NCBI GenBank assembly: GCA_049472395.1
Contig: JBLIRR010000065.1
Coordinates: 1 to 23,578, forward strand
DNA length: 23,578 nt
Source: JBLIRR01 sp049472395
GTDB lineage: Bacteria; SZUA-182; DTGQ01; JBLIRR01
Direction of reading: 5' to 3'
The translations under genes were made by a program, and so were the position numbers. Below the pieces are notes generated by a model. The model had not been told where the DNA came from. It searched no databases and saw only the letters and a program-made list of their open reading frames with translations. Positions 8,934 through 16,216 of this stretch are shown here, in pieces (within the stretch, counting starts at the first letter, position 1; every line of letters begins with the position of its first letter).

Positions 8934-11933
8934 ATTAAGCCTGCTTTGAATTTTCAGGGCTCTCATAAGGTTGTTATATGCCCTTCTATAGCCGGGATTT
9001 ATCCGCAGGGCTTGTGAAAAATGGCTGATCGCCTCATTAAGCCTGCCCTCTTTTGCCAGGGCAGTCCCCAAATTATTATGACCTGGGGCAGAATAGGGAT
9101 TCATCCGCAAGGCCTCTGTAAAATAGCCGATGGCTTCGGGGATCCTCCCTGTCAGATTGTAAAGACTTCCCAGATAAGAGATGGAGGCCAGCCTATCAGG
9201 CAACTGATTGATCTTGTTTACCAGAGCATCTATTTGAATTGCAAAACATCGCTTCTTTAGCTCATTATCTTGAAAGATAGAATGATCTATCTCATTATTA
9301 GCACAATAGTTCTCCATGAGTTTATAAAACCGCTCTTTTTGTAATGGCGTAAAGTCTGAGGTATCAGCCATATCCCGGAAAGGCGTAAAAAGAGAAAGTG
9401 CATACTCCGCAAAATTGATCTGTAATTCAGTATTTGTTCTATCCTGCTGTAGAATGCTTTTTGTGAGGGGAGAGAGACTTTGCCATCTTTGTGTCTGAAT
9501 TTTTTCAAATATTTGATTCCCTTTGTGATGCATAAGCTTCGGCGCTGCAAATTCAAGATAAGGCCGATTATCCGTATTAATGATCCCCTGCCCAAAGAGC
9601 CGCTGCAAGTCTTCAGAAGCAATGAGCCTGTATAGCAACCGTGGATTTTTAAGAACCACGTTCTTTGATTTTTGAGTAAACATGAGCCTCTGCTCAGCAA
9701 TCTCAAGGCTCAGCCTCATTTTTCCTTTAAATCCGACCAGTAGGTAATCGCCGCCTTTCTCGGAAGGAGTGGCATGGATGAGGATACTCTCCGGAAAAAC
9801 ATCGGCAAAGGTGCGACCGATAAGGGCAAAAGTTTCCCAATCCATCTGGTAGGAATGCATCCATTGAACAAGTATACCCTCATCATTAAGCCGCGCTTTC
9901 GACAAAGAAAAAAAATTGCGGGTAAAAAGAGTTGCCAGACCAGCCATCCAAGGATTGGACGGCTCGGAGATAATTACATCGTAGCATTGTTCGGTGAGCT
10001 GCAGATGCGCCCGTCCATCTTGAATAATAAGATTCGTCTTGGGATTTGATAGAACCTTATTATTCCACGGATCAAACAGAGCACTTGCCGAAACGACCTG
10101 ATCACTGATTTCAAGGATATCGAGCTTCTTAATGGGATAGTGAAGCACCTCACCGGCCGTTATGCCGCTTGCTAGACCCAGTACCATAACAGATTCAGGA
10201 TTTCTGTGAAAAAGCATCGGTAGATGTGCCAAAAGTGTTTGTGTATCCATGTCTCCGCGTGATGAAGCATCTGCTTTTCCGCTATTTTTCATTGTATAGC
10301 GAATGTTGCCGAAGGCATCGGCATATTCAAGCACCGCGGTTAGTCCCCCAACTCCATCACCATAATACACGAGCTTGCCGTTCTCTGTCACGGAAAGGAA
10401 CTTTGATCCCTGATAAAGAGAGTTCACCCACCCTGTATGCGCAATATACCCTTGGATTTCATTGAAACGATGATATTTGCCTGCGCAGATCTGATGATGG
10501 TTCCATGTGGGATAATAAAAACAGAGGATCAGTCCTGCAGTGGCAAGTCCTACGAGCACACTGCCTGAGGGTATGCTTTCCTGTTTTTTCTTGATGATTA
10601 TGAATGCAATGATAAGCGATGTGATAAGCTGAGCACAGACGATTATTCTAAGGCTCATCTCTTTTCCCATAAGTGGTATGAGAAGGAAGCCCGCACAAAA
10701 TGGTCCTAAGAGCGAACCGACTGTATTGAGCATGTATGCAAATCCGATGGATTCTCCAACCTCTGAGACAGAGGATATGTAAATCTTTCCAACCAAAGGA
10801 AAGGCCGCGCCAAAGCAAAGTGTCGGTAAAATCATGAAAAGAAAGAGAATGATCGCTTTTACAAGACTTAACAATGCAAACTTATCTTGAAAGGTAAAAA
10901 TTAACTTGGCAAAAAACATTTGACTATTACCTAGGAGCTGACTTATGGCCAGGATGAGCAAGGCTGCAATTATCTGTGTGAACAGCAAGACTCGTATGTG
11001 GTTTTCTATTTTATCCGACACATATCCAAAAATCATACTTCCCAGCGCGAGCCCTGTGATAAAGGTCACAAGCACAATGGTAAATGAATATGTTGTAGGC
11101 CCCACAAGCAGGCCGAGCAGCCTCGTCCATAGTACCTCACAGGCCATAGCACAGAAGCCGGAGAGCATAAAAATAACAAGAGCACTCTTTCTTTCAAAAG
11201 AATATGAAGGTTTCTTATGGACCGGTTCCTCTCCCCGCGGTTTTTTCTTTGGATCAGATGTATTTTGTACCTTGTCCGCCTTTACTTCCTTCATTTTGAC
11301 CGTGGAACTTACGTTGAAGCATACTATGCCGATTATAAAGTTAAGCAGTATGGCAAATGCCAAGGTACCGGAAACACCCCACATATTTATAAATAAGAAT
11401 CCACACAACAATGCGCCGAGGGCTGCGCCAATGGTGTTTAATCCATATAATCTCCCGATATGTGTGCCAAGGTGAGAGAGTCTATCAATATAAAATTTAC
11501 ATAAGATTGGCAGCGTGGCCCCCATACAGATTACAGGAAAGCATAAAATACCTGCGCAGACAATTAAGGTGATAAGGTTATAGATAAAAAAGTGGGTGTA
11601 AAGTTCATTATAGAGAAAAGCCTGGAAAGGTTTGAAGACCATAAGAAGCAGGGGAATCAGGATGGCATAGGCCCCTATTGCGAGCTCAAGGATACCGTAA
11701 AGCTTCACCAATGCCCCGGATTCATTGATACGATCTATGACATGCCCGGCGATAAAACTTCCAAGCCCCAGACAGCCCATGAAAATAGTTAAAATAATAC
11801 TAACGGCGAATGGTGCATTACCGATAATCTTTCCAATCATTCTCATCCACAGTATTTCATATATCAGACCAGTAAGCCCAGAGAAGAAAAAACAGGAAAG
11901 AACAAGGAAATATGTAGTATCTTTTTTAACCAT
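8919..11933 (-). CDS. Fused MFS-like / spermidine-synthase-like membrane protein with TPRs
   Basis: This 1,004-residue protein has a known but poorly understood fusion layout. Residues about 1-210 and 248-470 are two blocks of transmembrane helices with repeated motifs (FFSGLTGLIYEILWMRMIG; SGFCAMACEVLWTRLLG), separated by a charged Lys-rich linker. Residues about 480-780 are a spermidine-synthase-like Rossmann domain with the nucleotide-binding motif VLGLASGITAGE (about 581-592) and DVIISEPSNPW (about 650-660). Residues about 920-995 carry two TPRs (PEAIGYFTEALRMNPYSA; NEAISHFSQALRINPGY). Classical aminopropyltransferases have an Asp-rich DSxDP-type motif where this protein has SEPSNP, so polyamine synthesis is doubtful. 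A membrane-bound methyl- or aminopropyl-transferase-like role is only inferred. AAGGA lies 12 bases before the chosen ATG, and no better start is visible. It appears monocistronic. Confidence 0.9.
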   Translation of the reverse strand: MVKKDTTYFLVLSCFFFSGLTGLIYEILWMRMIGKIIGNAPFAVSIILTIFMGCLGLGSFIAGHVIDRINESGALVKLYGILELAIGAYAILIPLLLMVFKPFQAFLYNELYTHFFIYNLITLIVCAGILCFPVICMGATLPILCKFYIDRLSHLGTHIGRLYGLNTIGAALGALLCGFLFINMWGVSGTLAFAILLNFIIGIVCFNVSSTVKMKEVKADKVQNTSDPKKKPRGEEPVHKKPSYSFERKSALVIFMLSGFCAMACEVLWTRLLGLLVGPTTYSFTIVLVTFITGLALGSMIFGYVSDKIENHIRVLLFTQIIAALLILAISQLLGNSQMFFAKLIFTFQDKFALLSLVKAIILFLFMILPTLCFGAAFPLVGKIYISSVSEVGESIGFAYMLNTVGSLLGPFCAGFLLIPLMGKEMSLRIIVCAQLITSLIIAFIIIKKKQESIPSGSVLVGLATAGLILCFYYPTWNHHQICAGKYHRFNEIQGYIAHTGWVNSLYQGSKFLSVTENGKLVYYGDGVGGLTAVLEYADAFGNIRYTMKNSGKADASSRGDMDTQTLLAHLPMLFHRNPESVMVLGLASGITAGEVLHYPIKKLDILEISDQVVSASALFDPWNNKVLSNPKTNLIIQDGRAHLQLTEQCYDVIISEPSNPWMAGLATLFTRNFFSLSKARLNDEGILVQWMHSYQMDWETFALIGRTFADVFPESILIHATPSEKGGDYLLVGFKGKMRLSLEIAEQRLMFTQKSKNVVLKNPRLLYRLIASEDLQRLFGQGIINTDNRPYLEFAAPKLMHHKGNQIFEKIQTQRWQSLSPLTKSILQQDRTNTELQINFAEYALSLFTPFRDMADTSDFTPLQKERFYKLMENYCANNEIDHSIFQDNELKKRCFAIQIDALVNKINQLPDRLASISYLGSLYNLTGRIPEAIGYFTEALRMNPYSAPGHNNLGTALAKEGRLNEAISHFSQALRINPGYRRAYNNLMRALKIQSRLNADKS

Positions 11934-12064
11934 TTATGCCATAAGTCCTTTATTTATGGGTTTGAGACAGAGCACCACCCGATTCCATAGATTTTATATC
12001 GGAAAAATAAATAGAATTCCCTTCCTGAAGATACTGTATCAGCCAGTTATTAACCGGCCAGATT

Positions 12065-12316
12065 TTGTCTCATTACGGGTATATAACTATAATAGGTGCA
12101 AAATGGGAACTTGTTGGTTTTAATCAAAATGGAGTTAGTAATGATCAAGGATTGTTTACAGTTGAAAATTTGAACCAAGGCGATTTTCAGCTGTTAATAC
12201 CGGCAAAAGGATATGCGACCATACGCTATAACTTTAATGTAGATCCTAATGTATAATTTTTCCCGGATCATAAAAACAATGTCCTGATCAAAATGCCTTT
12301 ATTAAAAGGCCAATAG
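12065..12316 (+). pseudogene. Decayed carboxypeptidase-regulatory-like domain fragment
   Basis: A 63-codon frame gives a plausible beta-sandwich sequence (AKWELVGFNQNGVSNDQGLF, then NLNQGDFQLLIPAKGYATI) typical of regulatory-like domains in exported proteins. It has no signal peptide and no ribosome binding site. After the TAA at 12254-12256 the same frame keeps reading sensible residues (FFPDHKNNVLIKMPLLKG) up to a second stop at 12314-12316. This suggests a gene broken at both ends and interrupted by a stop. The related domains in the giant protein are a possible source family, but I cannot show direct descent. Confidence 0.4.
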
Positions 12317-12613
12317 ACAAAGAGTTCATAGTTTTTATGTCAAAGATCATAATTTTAACGCACCCCAACGTAGGGAAGGTTTATATTGGTCATAGCCTAT
12401 CTAATTGATTAAATGTATAAAATTTACTATTCACGATTATAAATTTTTTCCTTTCTATGTGGTATCGTCTTTGCTATAAAAAGTAATACCTTCAGGATCA
12501 AAAACTAATAATTTATTACTATTTATTAGATTGTCCCGGCCTCTCTAATAAGCAAAAATTATACTTTGCTGTATATGGATTATCCATTTACTAAGACAAA
12601 CCAATTTTATAGC

Positions 12614-12650
12614 CTATACCGAATGATTATCCCCATCATCAAGGGTATAG
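12614..12650 (+). promoter_or_regulatory. Two-part stem-loop upstream of the PT-rich exported protein gene
   Basis: The outer stem ctatacc (12614-12620) pairs with ggtatag (12644-12650). After a small internal loop, atgat (12623-12627) pairs with atcat (12635-12639), leaving a 7-base loop. It lies about 150 bases upstream of the 12804 start, on the same strand. It could be a leader RNA structure. It does not match the c-di-GMP riboswitch consensus or any other riboswitch I can recall. Confidence 0.3.
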
Positions 12651-12688
12651 CTGCTTTACTCTATGGGAGTAATAATATTTTTCATTAA

Positions 12689-12698
12689 AAGGAGGTGA
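12689..12698 (+). promoter_or_regulatory. Perfect Shine-Dalgarno sequence without an intact gene
   Basis: The 10-base sequence aaggaggtga fully complements the 3' end of 16S rRNA. The only downstream start at plausible distance is TTG at 12708, which opens an 8-codon frame ending at TAA. It may be a leader peptide site, a relic of a lost gene, or an mRNA-stabilising ribosome site in the leader of the 12804 gene. Confidence 0.35.
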
Positions 12699-12803
12699 GA
12701 GACTTTATTGCAACAGAATAAAAAGAGCTTATAATCTAAATTTACTCTTTATTCATCTATTATTAAAATTCTATTAAGGTTAAGAAAGTAGGAGCAGAAG
12801 ATT

Positions 12804-13589
12804 ATGTATTCAGGCAAAACAACAAACAAACTTTTTTTATTAGTAGCTATAATTTTTTTATGTCTAATATTTACACTGGGAAATATTAAAAAAAGCCTCG
12901 CACAATTTCCTTTTCTCCCCATATTTTATGCGGAACAAGCAGGATATTGGGATGGGTTCTGGTTTAGCTATTTAAAACTCCAGGCAGGCCCCATGAACCT
13001 TAATTTAGTGGAAGATCCTGTAACAGGCGCTCTTTCAGGAACAGCAACTTTGATCTTAAATAAATTAATACAGGCACCTGTCAGTGTATCGGGAATAAAT
13101 ACAGGCGCTGGTTATTTCGGTCTTTCGGGAACCTTTTTCGATCCTATAAACCTTATAACATATACCCTTGAATTAAGTTGTGTGCTTACCAGTGATACTT
13201 CAATGGCTGGGGATTATTATATTCATGATCAACTCTATTCAAAAACAGATTTTGGCGAATTTAGTCTCAATTTAGGTGTTTCGACAATCGGTTTTCCTAC
13301 TATACTCCCATTAGGCACCTCAACATCAACACTTTTGACAGCAACCCTTTTAACTCCAACAATATTGCCAGCAGTAACACCAACTGTTGTGACTCCTACT
13401 ATTGTAACACCAACTGCTGTGGCAGCTCCAATTGTTCCCACTCTTGCGGCTCCTACTATAGCAGTTCCTACCGTAGTAGCTCCTACTGTTGTAGCACCAC
13501 CAGCTATAACAGTAACTATAGCCGTGCCCGTTACTACCGCTGTACCTGCTGTTATCTCTAGTGTATTTCCTCTTTTCTTATTCTTTTAA
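12804..13589 (+). CDS. Exported protein: beta-barrel-like domain plus PT/VA-rich repeat tail
   Basis: The 261-residue product starts at ATG with AGGAG about 10 bases upstream. Residues 1-34 form a signal peptide (KLFLLVAIIFLCLIFTLG core, cleavage probably after SLA). Residues about 40-155 begin GYWDGFWFSYLKLQ and contain alternating GxxSGTAT and GxFGLSGTF-type strands ending GEFSLNL. This pattern resembles small calycin-like or lipocalin-like beta domains seen in bacterial exported proteins. Residues about 175-250 are a low-complexity tail with the approximate unit PT-(I/V)-V-(A/T), like a wall- or surface-spanning linker. The end is strongly hydrophobic and aromatic (VFPLFLFF). The function is unknown; a surface protein is likely. 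A strong palindrome follows the gene. Confidence 0.8.
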   Translation: MYSGKTTNKLFLLVAIIFLCLIFTLGNIKKSLAQFPFLPIFYAEQAGYWDGFWFSYLKLQAGPMNLNLVEDPVTGALSGTATLILNKLIQAPVSVSGINTGAGYFGLSGTFFDPINLITYTLELSCVLTSDTSMAGDYYIHDQLYSKTDFGEFSLNLGVSTIGFPTILPLGTSTSTLLTATLLTPTILPAVTPTVVTPTIVTPTAVAAPIVPTLAAPTIAVPTVVAPTVVAPPAITVTIAVPVTTAVPAVISSVFPLFLFF

Positions 13590-13642
13590 TAAAAGAGTTA
13601 TAGGAGTAATGATAATCATATTACACTACAATAAAATCACTA

Positions 13643-13673
13643 AAGAGGCAAACATTTCAAATGTTTGCCTCTT
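13643..13673. terminator. 15-bp palindrome, probable bidirectional terminator
   Basis: A perfect 15-bp inverted repeat (13643-13657 with 13659-13673) has its centre at 13658. It sits 54 bases after the stop of the PT-rich exported protein gene. The stem has a GC-rich part (gaggc) flanked by A and T runs. The following U-tract is poor, so termination is inferred from stem strength and position. Confidence 0.6.
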
Positions 13674-13827
13674 ATAATTACCCTGCCCTATAGGAAAATC
13701 AATGAAGCTATTATTGCTAATCTGCTCAGCTGGCGTCATAGTGGATTCAATAGTGACAATATGGTAAAGGGAAAAAGAATTTTTTCGCAATCTAAAGTTT
13801 TCTAAGATAATTTCCGATAAATAAACC

Positions 13828-14385
13828 ATGAGTGATTTACCAAAATTATCTGTTCGGCTGCATTTATTCCTTTGGTTCAGCGTTGTGGTTATGAATGTGT
13901 CGTTCTTAACAACAGCGTGTGCGACACATCAGAAACAATCTGCTGTCGCAAATCCGGCTGTGACCCGGCTGGGAAAATCGAGCACGCATTCTCAGGCACG
14001 CAATATCGAACAGCGCATTCTCAAGGCATATCATCGATGGAAAGGAACCCGCCATCAACTGGGCGGAACCGGCAGCAAAGGTATCGACTGTTCCGGGTTT
14101 GTGTGCGCGATTTATAAGGATGTCTTTAATATCAATTTACCTCGCACGACAAAGGCACAGGTACACCAGGGAAAATCAGTATCCTTTAATGAGCTTCAGC
14201 CCGGTGATCTCGTATTCTTCAAACCGCCTGAATATCCTCGCCACGTGGGGATATTCTTAAGCGACTCACAATTTGTCCACGCCTCTAAATCCAAGGGCGT
14301 CACTATCTCCAAAATCGATGCCCATTACTGGGGCAAATATTACTGGACTGCACGTCGAATATTACCTACGTTTAAAAATCCATAG
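13828..14385 (+). CDS. NlpC/P60-family lipoprotein, probable cell-wall endopeptidase
   Basis: The 185-residue protein has a lipoprotein signal with lipobox LTTAC (acylated Cys31). The NlpC/P60 domain occupies about residues 55-180. The catalytic triad is visible: Cys88 in IDCSGFVC, His139 in PRHVGIF and a third polar residue His151 in FVHAS. The family cleaves bonds next to D-amino acids in peptidoglycan stem peptides (compare Spr/MepS and NlpC), and the domain length is normal. The chosen ATG has no clear Shine-Dalgarno sequence, but it gives the basic n-region (KLSVRLH) that a signal peptide needs; the alternative Met22 would lose it. It is probably a periplasmic wall hydrolase anchored in a membrane. 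The transporter gene 110 bases downstream may be co-transcribed, with no obvious functional link. Confidence 0.9.
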   Translation: MSDLPKLSVRLHLFLWFSVVVMNVSFLTTACATHQKQSAVANPAVTRLGKSSTHSQARNIEQRILKAYHRWKGTRHQLGGTGSKGIDCSGFVCAIYKDVFNINLPRTTKAQVHQGKSVSFNELQPGDLVFFKPPEYPRHVGIFLSDSQFVHASKSKGVTISKIDAHYWGKYYWTARRILPTFKNP

Positions 14386-14495
14386 TGTCATCTCATATAA
14401 AAAATTAAATTTTCGATCAAATTATTATTAAATACCGAAAAATAAAAAAACAGTTACCATATTGTAACCCAGATTTTACTTGATTGGAGGTGCTT

Positions 14496-15344
14496 ATGAA
14501 TTTTTTATCGCTAACCGAATCTTTGTTACCCTCTTTAGTTATAATTGTGGCAGGGTACTCACTTGCTCGTTGGGCGAGATTGTCGACCGCTCCGCTGCTC
14601 ACGCTTCTGCACTATCTCTTCCTTCCTGTATATCTCTTCATGACCTTAGCACAAAGAATGTCTTTTAAAATGTTCTCCTTTGTCGCCTTAATTGGCGGGG
14701 CCGTAGTCGTTATAGGTTATCTGATTCATCGAAATGCTCATCGTATATTAAAGACACAAGTCGATGCCTCGGTGGCCATTCCTAATGTCGCCTGTTTTTC
14801 AATTCCCCTCTTTGCTTTGAGTTGGGGAGGCAGAGGACTCGGAACCGCATGTGCTTTTTTTGCAGGCGTTTCGATTGCAGCATTCTTTATCGAGAAGAAA
14901 AACTATGTGAAGCTATTTGGGGAACCATGGATCTATGCCGTCGTGGCCGGAATCCTTGTGAGTGAAATTCGAGTATCAGTGCAACCGCTTGACCTAATTC
15001 TTTCGCCGTTTATGGAGGCAACATACCCGCTTCTTCTTCTTTTTCTGGGAGCCTCCTTACACCCGTTTGAAGGTATTAAAGATTTAAACGCCTGGGTCAC
15101 AGCCGTCTTACGTGTGATTTGTGGTTTCTTGGTCGCCTTGCTGGGAGTTACCATTTTATCGGTTACGCCGGCGATTGCTGCAGGCGCTGTCATGGCTTCC
15201 ATGGCTCCGCCCGCGACGAAGTCTTCGTCGCTAGCCGGATCAGCACAGGATGCGCCTTCGTCCAGAGGATCAGCCAACGTGGGATTGCTTGTTTCCCTGA
15301 TTGTATTTGCTCTCTTCTTACAGACCGGTTGGAAGCCCTGGTAA
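14496..15344 (+). CDS. AEC (auxin efflux carrier) family transporter
   Basis: I place the start at ATG 14496 because GGAGG lies 5 bases upstream; an in-frame TTG at 14484 is less likely. The 282-residue product is almost entirely hydrophobic with about 8-10 transmembrane helices. It has the family layout: an N-terminal half with LPVYLFMTLAQ and VAIPNVACFSIPLF, and a C-terminal half with LLLFLGASLHPFEG and ASMAPPATKS. Homologues export or exchange small organic acids such as malate or malonate; the substrate here cannot be told. The loop after MAPPA is Ser/Gly/Ala-rich (about residues 242-262), and its DNA contains a perfect 19-base palindrome at 15213-15231. The last helix ends QTGWKPW. Confidence 0.85.
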   Translation: MNFLSLTESLLPSLVIIVAGYSLARWARLSTAPLLTLLHYLFLPVYLFMTLAQRMSFKMFSFVALIGGAVVVIGYLIHRNAHRILKTQVDASVAIPNVACFSIPLFALSWGGRGLGTACAFFAGVSIAAFFIEKKNYVKLFGEPWIYAVVAGILVSEIRVSVQPLDLILSPFMEATYPLLLLFLGASLHPFEGIKDLNAWVTAVLRVICGFLVALLGVTILSVTPAIAAGAVMASMAPPATKSSSLAGSAQDAPSSRGSANVGLLVSLIVFALFLQTGWKPW

Positions 15345-15538
15345 TACATTTATAAATAAGCTAAAAGTATCCGAAATCTCGTGTGGTTTACTCCGGCTGA
15401 AATATTTAAGAACTGGCTCGTATTCATCTGGTGCTTTGGCTTCATATGTTTTTACTGGAATTTCTTTCAGATATGTATTTTATATAATAGTGGCGCCATG
15501 GTTTCAGATAATTCATAGTAAAGAATAATAATAATTGA

Positions 15539-16057
15539 TCACCAAAATGGAGCCACAAGCTGAAGAGCTGTTAATAAAAATGCATTAGCCCCATATTGAT
15601 CAATATATTCTTCATTTGCAAGGGGTATATACTCGGAGAGGAAAGTAGTAGATACAGGTGGGAATGCTGAATAACCGGATGGAAGTGCAATTGGAGATGG
15701 TTCAAATGTGAGCCAGTTGATTAAATAAGGAGGGGGCCACATAAATATAGCCTCTTGTATTACATCATAAAAAGCTAAGCCGAATGGAGTATTGTAAAGC
15801 ATCCACGGATAAGGCATATAAGGGTCCCACGTGAGAGCGGGTTGGTAAGGAAGTATGGTAAAACGACTCAAGCTGCTGACAATCGGTGTCGGAAGCTGTG
15901 TAGTCGCATCAACAGGCGATAAAATAGGGGACCACAACGGCCACAAGGTATTATACGGAGGGATAGATTCCCAATTTTGGGATTGAGCAGAGGGTAGTAA
16001 AGCCAAGGAAATAATAAATATAATAAAATATATAAAAATTGTTCTTCTCTTTGACAT
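15539..16057 (-). CDS. Small exported Pro/aromatic-rich protein of unknown function
   Basis: The 172-residue protein starts at ATG 16057 with a strong AAGGAGG site about 6 bases upstream. Residues 1-27 are a classical signal peptide (RRTIFIYFIIFIISLALL core, cut after AQS). The mature part is unusually rich in Pro, Tyr, Trp, Phe and Leu (for example WPLWSPILSP, WDPYMPYPWML, MWPPPYLINW), has no Cys, and ends VAPFW. I recognise no family. It is the downstream member of a minus-strand pair, 159 bases after the stop of the propeptide-like gene. The strong ribosome site argues that it is a real, well-expressed gene. Extracellular or outer-membrane-associated location is inferred. Confidence 0.75.
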   Translation of the reverse strand: MSKRRTIFIYFIIFIISLALLPSAQSQNWESIPPYNTLWPLWSPILSPVDATTQLPTPIVSSLSRFTILPYQPALTWDPYMPYPWMLYNTPFGLAFYDVIQEAIFMWPPPYLINWLTFEPSPIALPSGYSAFPPVSTTFLSEYIPLANEEYIDQYGANAFLLTALQLVAPFW

Positions 16058-16103
16058 AAAATCCTCCTTTTTTTCAATGATTGCTCTAACCTTTTCTTTT
16101 ATT

Positions 16104-16160
16104 AATATCCTTAAGTAATGCTGATATCCTTAAATAATGCTGATATCCTTAAATAATGCT
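16104..16160. repeat. Three tandem 19-bp repeats upstream of the 15539-16057 gene
   Basis: The unit gatatccttaaataatgct occurs perfectly at 16123-16141 and 16142-16160. A copy with two changes lies at 16104-16122. The array abuts a hairpin at 16159-16192 and lies 47-103 bases upstream of the start at 16057. It may bind a regulator or may simply be slippage-generated. Confidence 0.8.
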
Positions 16161-16192
16161 GAGGTGTCTCCAAAAAGATGAAGACACCTCAG
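16159..16192 (-). terminator. Hairpin terminator after the propeptide-like gene
   Basis: An 11-bp perfect stem (ctgaggtgtct 16159-16169 with agacacctcag 16182-16192) has a 12-base loop. It lies 25 bases after the stop of the minus-strand gene at 16217. The sequence after it on the minus strand is AT-rich (CATTATTTAAGG), so termination may be incomplete. Confidence 0.6.
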
Positions 16193-16216
16193 ATATTACA
16201 AGATCTTACAAAATCA

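Larger units (their letters stand above)
11934..12803. other. Sparse ~0.9 kb region with gene remnant and leader-like elements
   Basis: This stretch lies between the divergently transcribed genes at 11933 (minus) and 12804 (plus). It contains a decayed carboxypeptidase-regulatory-like fragment (12065-12316), a two-part stem-loop (12614-12650), and a perfect Shine-Dalgarno sequence without a proper gene (12689-12698). The rest is AT-rich and shows no intact ORF. Confidence 0.6.

Noticed and set aside
12601..12680. Known riboswitch (c-di-GMP or similar) upstream of the 12804 gene
   Set aside because: A stem-loop is present, but none of the conserved aptamer motifs I know appear; kept only as an unnamed structure.
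13626..13829. 67-codon minus-strand frame between the PT-rich protein and NlpC/P60 genes
   Set aside because: It starts inside the NlpC/P60 gene start region, runs through the terminator palindrome and shows no protein-like features or ribosome site.
15212..15276. Possible pair of compensating frameshifts in the AEC gene (another frame reads EVFVASRISTGCAF)
   Set aside because: The main frame keeps a family-like length and pattern between MAPPA and SANVGLLVSL, so a continuous frame is the simpler reading.
14933..15349. 138-codon minus-strand frame opposite the AEC gene
   Set aside because: It is antisense to a clear transporter gene with a good ribosome binding site, and its sequence has low-complexity shadow character.
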